The position numbers and the translations under genes were made by a program. Source: CAWULT01 sp963923455 (GTDB taxonomy: Bacteria > Acidobacteriota > Vicinamibacteria > Vicinamibacterales > UBA2999). Taken from it: a DNA stretch of 7,276 nt. The notes under the pieces were generated by a model. That model did not search any database. It saw nothing but the letters and a program-made list of their open reading frames with translations, and was not told the origin of the DNA. The stretch is taken from assembly GCA_963923455.1 (NCBI GenBank), contig CAWULT010000177.1, positions 1 to 7,276 on the forward strand. Direction: 5' to 3'. Shown piece by piece: positions 1-5,554 of this stretch (the first letter of the stretch is position 1; every line of letters starts with the position of its first letter).

Positions 1-487
1 CGTCGCGCTCGAGCGCGTCGCCAACGCCGACAACGTCGGCGGCATCTTCCGTGCGGCCGCCGCGCTCGGCGCCGATGGCGTGCTGCTCGGGCCGGCGTGC
101 ACCGACCCGCTCTACCGCAAGGCGATCCGGACGTCCATGGCGGCCACGCTGCTCGTGCCGTTCGCGTCGGCCGAACCATGGCCCGCGGCGCTCGAGACGC
201 TGGCCGCGCAAGGCTGGGAGACGATCGGCCTGACACCCGCCGCGCACGCGGCGCCGCTCCCCGACGTCGCGCGGCTGACGCGTGGCCGGCCCTGCGTGCT
301 CGCGGTCGGCCACGAGGGCGAGGGGCTCTCGCCCGGCGCGCTCGCGGCCTGCACGCGGCTCGCCCGCATCCCGATGCGGCCGGCACACGCGACGCTCGTC
401 GACTCGCTCAACGTGACCACCGCGGCGGCCATCGGCCTCTACGCCCTGGCCGGCACGGACGACACCCCGGGCGAGGCGGGCCCATGA
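1..487 (+). CDS. SpoU/TrmH-family RNA methyltransferase, 3' part
   Basis: This is the C-terminal 161 residues of an S-adenosylmethionine-dependent RNA 2'-O-ribose methyltransferase of the SpoU (TrmH) family, read in the frame whose first full codon starts at base 2. The family modifies tRNA or rRNA in the cytoplasm and binds the cofactor in a trefoil-knot fold. All three family motifs are visible. Motif 1 is NADNVGGIFRAA (from base 23). Motif 2 is LAVGHEGEGLS (bases 299-331). Motif 3 is IPMRPAHATLVDSLNVTTAA, followed by AIGLY (bases 368-442), and forms the knotted cofactor site. The true start and any N-terminal RNA-binding domain lie left of the window, so the substrate (TrmH, RlmB or a paralogue) cannot be named. 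The stop codon overlaps the start of the sugar kinase gene (ATGA), which suggests one transcript with translational coupling. Family assignment is secure; the specific function is not. Confidence 0.9.
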   Translation, partial: VALERVANADNVGGIFRAAAALGADGVLLGPACTDPLYRKAIRTSMAATLLVPFASAEPWPAALETLAAQGWETIGLTPAAHAAPLPDVARLTRGRPCVLAVGHEGEGLSPGALAACTRLARIPMRPAHATLVDSLNVTTAAAIGLYALAGTDDTPGEAGP

Positions 488-1425
488 ACCCTCACCCGCG
501 CTGGGACGTCGTCGGGCTGGGCGAGAACTCCGTCGACGACGTCTACCGCCTGCCCCGTCACCCGGTTCCGGGCACTCCCGACGCCAAGCTCGAGATCCGT
601 TCCCACGCGCGGCTCGCCGGCGGCCAGGTCGTCACGACCCTGGCGACCTGCGCCGCGATGGGGCTGCGCACCGCCTACGTGGGCGTGTTTGGCTCGGACG
701 ACAACGGCCGGTTCGTCCGCGACGCGGTGGCCCGCCGTGGCGTGGACGTGACGGGCGCCGTGACGGCCGACGCCCCCAATCGCCATGCGGTGATCCTGGT
801 CGACGACGCGCACGGCGACCGTGTCGTCCTGTGGCAGCGGCACCCCGGCCTCTCGCTGCCGCCCGAACGCCTGGGGTCCGCTCACCTGACGGACACGCGC
901 GTGCTGCACGTCGACGACGTCGACGACGCGGCGGCCGTGCACGCGGCGCGGATCGCGCGGGCCGCCGGAGTGCCCGTCACGTGCGACATCGACGCCGTGG
1001 GCGCGCGCACCGACGAGCTGATCGCGACCGTCTCGGTCGCGATCCTCGCGGAGCACGTCCCGGCCGCACTGACTGGACACACGGATCTCGAGCGCGCCCT
1101 GCGCACGATCCGGTCGCGGATGGCCGGCCCCGAGCCGCTCGTCTGCGTGACACAGGGCGCCCGCGGCGCAAGCCTGTTGCAGAGCGACCGCCTCCACCAC
1201 CAGCCGGCCTTCGCGGTCACGCCGGTCGACACGACCGGCGCCGGCGACGTCTTCCGCGGCGCCTTCATCGCGGCCTGGCTGCGCGGTGACGCGCCCGGCG
1301 CCATCCTGGGCTTCGCCAACGCCGCTGCGGCGCTGAGCTGCACGCGCACCGGCGCTCTCGACGGCGTGCCGGGTCTCGACGAAACCCGGCGTCTCTTCGA
1401 ATCCAGACATATTCGTCTCTCCTGA
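484..1425 (+). CDS. PfkB-family carbohydrate (sugar) kinase
   Basis: This encodes a 313-residue cytoplasmic kinase of the PfkB/ribokinase family, which phosphorylates a sugar or nucleoside hydroxyl with ATP. The length is normal for the family. The N-terminal glycine pair (G46-G47) sits in AGGQVVTTLATCAAMGL and is followed by VGVFGSDDNG (66-75). The C-terminal PfkB signature is DTTGAGD at residues 249-255; D255 is the expected catalytic base and the Gly-Ala-Gly forms the anion hole. The Asn usually found a few residues after the N-terminal Gly-Gly is absent, so this is not a classic ribokinase or adenosine kinase. The segment VLWQRHPGLSLPPERL resembles uncharacterised PfkB kinases of this type. 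The start at 484 is chosen because it overlaps the methyltransferase stop by 4 bases and begins the conserved fold; the same frame stays open upstream only as a shadow. The sugar substrate cannot be told from sequence. Confidence 0.9.
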   Translation: MNPHPRWDVVGLGENSVDDVYRLPRHPVPGTPDAKLEIRSHARLAGGQVVTTLATCAAMGLRTAYVGVFGSDDNGRFVRDAVARRGVDVTGAVTADAPNRHAVILVDDAHGDRVVLWQRHPGLSLPPERLGSAHLTDTRVLHVDDVDDAAAVHAARIARAAGVPVTCDIDAVGARTDELIATVSVAILAEHVPAALTGHTDLERALRTIRSRMAGPEPLVCVTQGARGASLLQSDRLHHQPAFAVTPVDTTGAGDVFRGAFIAAWLRGDAPGAILGFANAAAALSCTRTGALDGVPGLDETRRLFESRHIRLS

Positions 1426-1433
1426 TCAGCCCT

Positions 1434-1449
1434 TCGACATCGGTGTCGA
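1434..1449. promoter_or_regulatory. Inverted repeat TCGACA-TCGG-TGTCGA
   Basis: A perfect 6-base inverted repeat with a 4-base spacer starts 8 bases after the sugar kinase stop codon. It could be a protein-binding dyad or a weak RNA hairpin ending the upstream transcript. There is no T-run after it, so a classical intrinsic terminator is unlikely. It shares the core GACA-N4-TGTC and exact spacing with the repeat at 1541-1556. Confidence 0.4.
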
Positions 1450-1540
1450 TCCGGGCGCTGGCGGGGGACGGCACGAGCCGGCTCGCGGGACACGGTGCCC
1501 CGCCGGCGGCCCTCGAGGGGCGGCGTCGTGCGCTGCCGTT

Positions 1541-1556
1541 CAGACAGGAATGTCTG
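1541..1556. promoter_or_regulatory. Inverted repeat CAGACA-GGAA-TGTCTG
   Basis: A second perfect 6-base inverted repeat with a 4-base spacer lies 186 bases before the chosen start of the NifA-like regulator. It has the same GACA-N4-TGTC core as the repeat at 1434-1449. The centres are 107 bases apart, close to a whole number of helical turns. A pair of operator half-site dimers upstream of a regulator gene is a reasonable reading, but the cognate protein is unknown. Confidence 0.45.
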
Positions 1557-1742
1557 GCCACCCCGAGCGATCAGACCAAAACGTAGACGGCCGGGCCCGG
1601 TGCCACCGCCAGCCCGTGGAAATCAGCCCGAAATCCCTCGATTGCGCCAGCCGGGCGCTCCCGACCGGTGGCGTCGGTCTTGCTCACGGATGTGCGGAGC
1701 CCGTCCGGCCCCGTGACGGGCGAAAGGGGGACAGCGGCGGCT

Positions 1743-3176
1743 ATGTCGCATGGGACGCATGGAGCCGGCAGGCGCGTGACGGCGACGACCGAAGGAGGAC
1801 CGCTCGGGAGTGGCGCCCGCCCCGACCCGGTCCTGCTCGTCGCCGAGGCGGCCCGGGCGCTGCTGACGCTCGACGTCCCGGCGGCGCTGCGCCAGGTCAC
1901 CGAGTTGCTCGTGCAGCGCGGCTATGCCGCCCATGCGGTGATCCTGGCGCACGAGGAGCCGGGACCGCGTCTGTGCGTCGAGGCCGGCCGGCCGTCGGGC
2001 TACGGCACGGCGTCGGTGGAGCTGACGGTCGATCAGCGCGTCGTGGGTTCCCTCTCGGCTGACACCCCGCCCCCGCCGCACAACGACATCACCCAGCTCG
2101 ACGCGCTGCTCAAGGCGCTCGCGCCCCTGATCGCGCACGGCATGGGCGCCCACCGGGCCCGACAGCTCGAACGCCGCCAGCTCGTCGAGGAGAACGAACG
2201 GCTGCGGCGCCGGCTGCACGAGCACGTCGACCCGGCTGGCCTCGTCACCGAGAGCGACGCGATGCGGCCCGTCTCCGAGGGGGTGGCCGCGGCCGCGGGC
2301 GGGTCGTGGCCGGTGCTGCTCCGAGGCGAGCCGGGTTCCGGCAAGGAACTCGTGGCGCGAACCATTCACCAGCGGTCGGCCCTGGCCGACCGCCCGTTCA
2401 TCGAGATGGCGGCAGCCGCGTTGCACGACGCGGCCCTGGAGCACGAAATGCGCGGCCTCGGCGGCACCGGGCCCGGCGCCCGCCGGGCCTCGCGCGCGCC
2501 GCTGTCGCTGTCGCAGGGCGGAACCGTCTTCCTCGACGAACTCGCCGACCTGACTCCGTCCGGCCAGGAGCGGCTGCTGCGGCTGCTGCACGAGCCCGAA
2601 CTTCAGGGCCTGCCGGATGGGCACCCGGGCCGCATCCGGATCGTCGCGGCCACGACGGCCAACCTCGAGCAGGCGGTGGCCGCCGGCACGCTGCGCGGGG
2701 ACCTCTATCACCACCTCCGGCTCCACACGATCGTCGTGCCGCCGCTGCGCGACCGCCACGAAGACATCCCGGTCCTCGCGGGGACGTTCCTCGCCCGCTT
2801 CTCGCGCGAATACGGCAAGGACGTCTCGCGGCTGTCGCCGCGGGTGGCCGACCTGCTGGCCCGCTACACGTGGCCGGGCAACGTCCGCGAGCTCGCCAAC
2901 GTGATGGAGCGCGCCGTCATCGTCTGCGAAGACCGCGTGATCCACGGCCATCATCTGCCGCACGCCATCCGGACGGTGGATGGTCCCGGCACGGGCGACT
3001 TCAACCTGTCGGAGGCGCTCGACGCCTACGAGAAGGATCTGCTGCTCGACGCACTGCGCACGGCGGGTGGGGTCCGGAGCCGCGCGGCCCGCCTCCTCCA
3101 GACGACCGAGCGCATCTTCAACTACAAGGTGCGCAAGCACGGCATCGACAGCCGCCACTTCAAGCCGACCGCGTGA
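1743..3176 (+). CDS. NifA-like GAF-AAA+-Fis regulator lacking the GAFTGA motif
   Basis: This encodes a 477-residue protein built like a sigma-54 enhancer-binding protein of the NifA type. Residues about 28-137 are a reduced GAF domain. Residues 138-162 form a charged helical linker (LERRQLVEENERLRRRLHEH). The AAA+ ATPase follows: Walker A GEPGSGKE at 195-202 (K201), Walker B GGTVFLDE with D265-E266, one arginine finger in LRGDLYHHL (R318) and sensor II WPGNVRE at 377-383. The C-terminus (about 420-477) is a Fis-type helix-turn-helix, including SRAARLLQTTERIFNYKVRK. The GAFTGA loop that should contact sigma-54 is replaced by GGTGPGA around residues 240-246. The protein may therefore not activate sigma-54 promoters; some relatives without the motif (TyrR, for example) act on sigma-70 promoters. 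No nif genes are nearby. The start is uncertain: ATG 1743 has AGGGGG 12 bases upstream, and GTG codons at 1668 and 1776 are in frame. Confidence 0.85.
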   Translation: MSHGTHGAGRRVTATTEGGPLGSGARPDPVLLVAEAARALLTLDVPAALRQVTELLVQRGYAAHAVILAHEEPGPRLCVEAGRPSGYGTASVELTVDQRVVGSLSADTPPPPHNDITQLDALLKALAPLIAHGMGAHRARQLERRQLVEENERLRRRLHEHVDPAGLVTESDAMRPVSEGVAAAAGGSWPVLLRGEPGSGKELVARTIHQRSALADRPFIEMAAAALHDAALEHEMRGLGGTGPGARRASRAPLSLSQGGTVFLDELADLTPSGQERLLRLLHEPELQGLPDGHPGRIRIVAATTANLEQAVAAGTLRGDLYHHLRLHTIVVPPLRDRHEDIPVLAGTFLARFSREYGKDVSRLSPRVADLLARYTWPGNVRELANVMERAVIVCEDRVIHGHHLPHAIRTVDGPGTGDFNLSEALDAYEKDLLLDALRTAGGVRSRAARLLQTTERIFNYKVRKHGIDSRHFKPTA

Positions 3177-3181
3177 TCCGC

Positions 3182-3211
3182 GCCGCCCGGCACGGCGGCC
3201 GCAGCCTGCGG
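3182..3211 (+). terminator. Tandem GC-rich hairpins after the regulator gene
   Basis: Two small perfect inverted repeats follow the regulator stop codon: GCCGCC-N6-GGCGGC (3182-3199) and CCGCA-GCC-TGCGG (3199-3211). They share one base, so only one would form fully at a time. There is no T-run, so this would be at most a weak or factor-dependent terminator. GC-rich DNA produces such stems easily, hence the low confidence. Confidence 0.25.
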
Positions 3212-3217
3212 TAGAGT
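3212..3217 (+). promoter_or_regulatory. Possible -10 element TAGAGT before the HhH protein gene
   Basis: TAGAGT matches the sigma-70 -10 consensus at four of six positions, including the first two bases and the last. It would place a transcript start near 3224, just before the strong GGAGG ribosome site. No -35 match is visible. If it is not used, the small gene would be read through from the regulator gene. Confidence 0.25.
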
Positions 3218-3225
3218 GTCGGGCC

Positions 3226-3230
3226 GGAGG
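3226..3230 (+). promoter_or_regulatory. Ribosome binding site GGAGG
   Basis: GGAGG lies 7 bases before the ATG at 3238. This fixes the start of the small helix-hairpin-helix protein and excludes the longer upstream reading of the same frame, which overlaps the regulator gene. Confidence 0.75.
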
Positions 3231-3237
3231 CCATTCG

Positions 3238-3570
3238 ATGACACGCACCCGGACCCGACTCGCCCTCCTCGCCGCGGGCGCGCTCGTGCTCGCCCTCGCA
3301 GCCGAGGCCGCACAGAAACCGCCGGCCGCCCCGGCGACGCCCAAGGTCACCGTCACGAAGCCGGCCCAGGCCGCTCCGGCGACGCCGATCGACCTGAACA
3401 CCGCCACGCAGGCCCAGCTCGAGGCACTGCCCGGCGTCGGCCCCGCCTACGCGAAGCGGATCATCGGCGGCCGGCCGTACAGGCGGAAGGACGAACTGGT
3501 GTCGAGGAAGATTCTGCCGTCGTCGCTCTACAAGGCCATCAGCGCCGCGGTCGTCGCGAAGCAGTCGTAG
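3238..3570 (+). CDS. Small exported ComEA-like helix-hairpin-helix protein
   Basis: This encodes a 110-residue protein. Residues 1-25 look like a signal peptide: an Arg-rich start (MTRTRTR), a hydrophobic stretch LALLAAGALVLALAA, then AEAA as a likely cleavage region. Residues 26-50 are a Pro/Ala/Lys-rich linker. Residues 51-105 are a ComEA-type domain opening with IDLNTATQAQLEALPGVGPA, with the helix-hairpin-helix turn LPGVGPAYAKRII and then GRPYRRKDELVSRKILP. ComEA proteins bind double-stranded DNA without sequence specificity outside the inner membrane during DNA uptake, and many small relatives are uncharacterised. No other competence gene (such as comEC) is in the window, so a role in uptake is only a possibility. 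The gene ends 6 bases from the convergent glgB stop. Confidence 0.85.
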   Translation: MTRTRTRLALLAAGALVLALAAEAAQKPPAAPATPKVTVTKPAQAAPATPIDLNTATQAQLEALPGVGPAYAKRIIGGRPYRRKDELVSRKILPSSLYKAISAAVVAKQS

Positions 3571-3581
3571 CGGCCGCTACG
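3566..3581. repeat. 16-base perfect palindrome spanning both convergent stop codons
   Basis: CGTAGCGGCCGCTACG reads the same on both strands. It contains the TAG stop of the HhH protein gene on the plus strand (3568-3570) and the TAG stop of glgB on the minus strand (3577-3579). In RNA from either strand it would fold as a 6-base-pair stem with a GGCC loop. On the plus strand the stem can extend by a U-G pair and two more pairs. No T-run follows in either direction. It may act as a compact bidirectional transcript end. Confidence 0.5.
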
Positions 3582-5499
3582 GCTTCAGCAGCACGCAGCC
3601 GAGGGGCGGCACCGTCAGGCTCAGCGAGTACGGGAGGTGGTGGGCGGGCACTGGCTCCGCCGCCAGGCCGCCCGCGTTGCCGACGTTGCTGCCGCCGTAG
3701 AGTTCCGCGTCGCTGTTCAGCAGTTCGCGGTACCAGCCCGCCTCGGGCACGCCGATCCGGTAGCGCTCCCGCGGCACGGGCGTGAAGTTGACGACCATCA
3801 CCGTGAAGTCGCGCGGGTCGCGGGCGCGGCGCAGGAACGACACCACGCTGTGCTGGCTGTCGAGGCAGTCGATCCAGGCGAACCCCTCCCCCTGGAAGTC
3901 CACCTCGTGCAGCGACGGCTGTTCGCGGTACACGCGGTTCAGGTCGCGGACCCAGCGGTGCAGCCCGTCGTGCATCGGATCCTGCAGCAGGTACCAGTCG
4001 AGCCCGCCGTCGTGGTTCCACTCACGCCACTGCCCGAATTCGGCGCCCATGAACATCAGCTTCTTCCCGGGGTGGCCGAAGAAGTAGCCGTAGAGCGCGC
4101 GCAGCGTGGCGTGCTTCTGCCAGAGGTCGCCTGGCATCTTGTCGAGCATCGACCGCTTCCCGTGCACCACCTCGTCGTGGGAGAACGGCAGCACGAAGTT
4201 CTCGCTGAAGGCGTACAGCATCGAGAACGTGATCTGCTCGTGGTGGAACTGCCGGTGCACGGGGTCGAGCGACGCGTAGGCCAGCATGTCGTGCATCCAG
4301 CCCATGTTCCACTTGTAGGTGAACCCGAGGCCACCGGCGTAGGTCGGGCGGCTCACGGCGGGCCACGACGTCGACTCCTCGGCGATCGTGACGACGCCGG
4401 GCACCCGCCCGTGCACGACCGTGTTGAGCTGCTTCAGAAAGGCGACCGCCTCGAGGTTCTCGCGGCCCCCGTAGCAGTTCGGCCGCCACCCGCCCTCGGG
4501 CCGCGAGTAGTCGAGGTACAGCATCGATGCCACGGCGTCGACGCGCAGGCCGTCGACGTGGAATTCCTCCAGCCAGTAGAGCGCGTTGCTGATCAGGAAC
4601 GTCCGCACCTCGTCGCGGCCGTAGTTGAAGACGAGCGTCCCCCAGTCGAGGTGCTCGCCCTGCCGCGGGTCGGCGTGCTCGTAGAGCGCGGTGCCGTCGA
4701 ACCGGGCGAGACCGTGGCCGTCCTTCGGGAAGTGGCCCGGCACCCAGTCGAGGATCACGCCGAGCCCCTGCTGGTGGCAGACGTCCACGAAGTAGCGGAA
4801 GTCGTCGGGCGTGCCGAAACGGCTGGTCGGCGCGAAGAAGCCCACGACCTGATAGCCCCACGAGCCGGCGAAGGGGTGCTCCATCACCGGCAGCAGCTCG
4901 ATGTGCGTGAAGCCTATGTCGCGGACATAGGGCACCAGCGTGTCGGCCAGCTCGCGATAGGTGAAGGAACGGCCGTCGTCGGAGTGCCGCCGCCACGATC
5001 CGAGATGCACTTCGTAGGTGGACAGCGGGCGGTCGTGCCACCCCCCGGCCGCCGCCCGGTCGCGCATCCAGTCGCCATCCCGCCACTCGTGGCCCGACGA
5101 CGTCCAGACGATCGACGCCGTGCGCGGGGGCACCTCGAAGTGCCGTGCGTAGGGGTCGACCTTCTGCGCCACCTGCCCGTCGGTGCCGCGTACCTCGTAC
5201 TTGTAGCAGACGCCGTCGGCGAGGCCGGGGACGAAGCGCTCCCAGATGCCCGACGGCACCAGCTGGCGCATCGGGTGCGCGCCGGCGTCCCAGTCGTTGA
5301 AATCGCCCACGAGGCTGACGGCCTGGGCGTTGGGCGCCCAGACGGCGAAGTGGACCCCGATGACGCCGTGGACGGTGGCGCGCCGGCACCCGAGCCGATC
5401 CCACGCCCGGTAGTGCGTGCCCTCGCCCAGCAGGTGCAGGTCGTAGTCGGTCAGCACGTGACCGAACGCCTGCGGTTCGTCGACACCGCCGGTGCCCAT
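3577..5499 (-). CDS. glgB: 1,4-alpha-glucan branching enzyme
   Basis: This encodes a 640-residue cytoplasmic GH13 enzyme that cuts alpha-1,4 glucan chains and rejoins them as alpha-1,6 branches during glycogen synthesis. Residues about 14-125 are the CBM48 module (FAVWAPNAQAVSLVGDFNDW at 51-70). The catalytic barrel carries the nucleophile D321 in DGLRVDAVASMLYLDYS, the acid/base E374 in TIAEEST, and D442 in FSHDEVVHGKRSM. Their spacing equals that of E. coli GlgB (405, 458, 526). The C-terminal beta domain ends at PLGCVLLKP. The extra N-terminal domain of the 728-residue E. coli enzyme is missing, as in many short GlgBs. The start at 5499 is chosen because the conserved sequence begins soon after it and the upstream extension of the frame has no family match. 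No other glycogen gene is adjacent. The gene seems to have its own leaderless promoter, shared back to back with the isomerase gene. Confidence 0.95.
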   Translation of the reverse strand: MGTGGVDEPQAFGHVLTDYDLHLLGEGTHYRAWDRLGCRRATVHGVIGVHFAVWAPNAQAVSLVGDFNDWDAGAHPMRQLVPSGIWERFVPGLADGVCYKYEVRGTDGQVAQKVDPYARHFEVPPRTASIVWTSSGHEWRDGDWMRDRAAAGGWHDRPLSTYEVHLGSWRRHSDDGRSFTYRELADTLVPYVRDIGFTHIELLPVMEHPFAGSWGYQVVGFFAPTSRFGTPDDFRYFVDVCHQQGLGVILDWVPGHFPKDGHGLARFDGTALYEHADPRQGEHLDWGTLVFNYGRDEVRTFLISNALYWLEEFHVDGLRVDAVASMLYLDYSRPEGGWRPNCYGGRENLEAVAFLKQLNTVVHGRVPGVVTIAEESTSWPAVSRPTYAGGLGFTYKWNMGWMHDMLAYASLDPVHRQFHHEQITFSMLYAFSENFVLPFSHDEVVHGKRSMLDKMPGDLWQKHATLRALYGYFFGHPGKKLMFMGAEFGQWREWNHDGGLDWYLLQDPMHDGLHRWVRDLNRVYREQPSLHEVDFQGEGFAWIDCLDSQHSVVSFLRRARDPRDFTVMVVNFTPVPRERYRIGVPEAGWYRELLNSDAELYGGSNVGNAGGLAAEPVPAHHLPYSLSLTVPPLGCVLLKP

Positions 5500-5505
5500 G
5501 ACCGC

Positions 5506-5511
5506 ATTGTA
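5506..5511 (-). promoter_or_regulatory. -10 element TACAAT of glgB, leaderless
   Basis: On the minus strand TACAAT (five of six matches to TATAAT) ends 6 bases before the A of the glgB ATG. The expected transcript start is thus the start codon itself. No Shine-Dalgarno sequence precedes the ATG, which agrees with leaderless translation. No -35 match is seen. Confidence 0.5.
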
Positions 5512-5521
5512 ACGGGTGAAG

Positions 5522-5530
5522 TGGTATAAG
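5522..5530 (+). promoter_or_regulatory. Extended -10 promoter TGGTATAAG of the isomerase gene
   Basis: TG-N-TATAAG is a good extended -10 element, a type that does not need a -35 box. It predicts transcription from about 5537, just before the GGGAGGA ribosome site. It lies in a locally AT-richer patch of an otherwise very GC-rich region. Confidence 0.5.
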
Positions 5531-5538
5531 AGGTGTCT

Positions 5539-5545
5539 GGGAGGA
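5539..5545 (+). promoter_or_regulatory. Ribosome binding site GGGAGGA
   Basis: A strong Shine-Dalgarno sequence lies 9 bases before the ATG at 5555. It selects this start over the in-frame ATG at 5516, which would add 13 unconserved residues and lies upstream of the predicted promoter. Confidence 0.75.
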
Positions 5546-5554
5546 CGTGACGGG

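Larger units (their letters stand above)
1426..1742. other. 317-base intergenic region between sugar kinase and NifA-like regulator
   Basis: I find no convincing gene in this stretch. Short open frames here have the arginine/proline-rich composition expected from random GC-rich DNA. The content that stands out is two perfect 6-4-6 inverted repeats with the same core (listed separately), a 10-base CCCTCGAGGG palindrome at 1510-1519, and a locally AT-richer patch around 1570-1585. I see no consensus sigma-70 or sigma-54 promoter. The region most likely holds the promoter and operators of the downstream regulator, but that is inference from position. Confidence 0.55.

Noticed and set aside
1501..1525. 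Hairpin CGCCG...CGGCG around CCCTCGAGGG
   Set aside because: The stem needs an asymmetric internal loop, and such repeats are frequent in DNA of this base composition.
1555..1575. Possible sigma-54 promoter (TGG...GC) before the regulator
   Set aside because: The GG and GC pairs are 9 rather than 10 bases apart, and the TGGCAC/TTGC contexts do not match.
1495..1716. 73-codon open frame in the intergenic gap
   Set aside because: Arg/Pro-rich composition, no ribosome site, no recognisable motif. It would also cover one of the dyads.
1743..3176. Nitrogen fixation regulator NifA proper
   Set aside because: The architecture is NifA-like, but no nif gene is nearby, the GAFTGA motif is missing and the GAF domain is reduced, so the name would mislead.
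1623..3407. 594-codon antisense open frame opposite the regulator gene
   Set aside because: Arginine/valine/glycine-rich shadow of a GC-rich gene; no family motifs, while the plus strand shows clear GAF, AAA+ and HTH motifs.
3238..3570. Naming the small HhH gene comEA and inferring natural competence
   Set aside because: Only the domain type supports it. There is no comEC or pilus gene here and many such small proteins have no known role.
3637..5529. 630-codon plus-strand open frame opposite glgB
   Set aside because: It is the antisense image of glgB with low-complexity His/Val/Arg content. The catalytic motifs on the minus strand are unambiguous.
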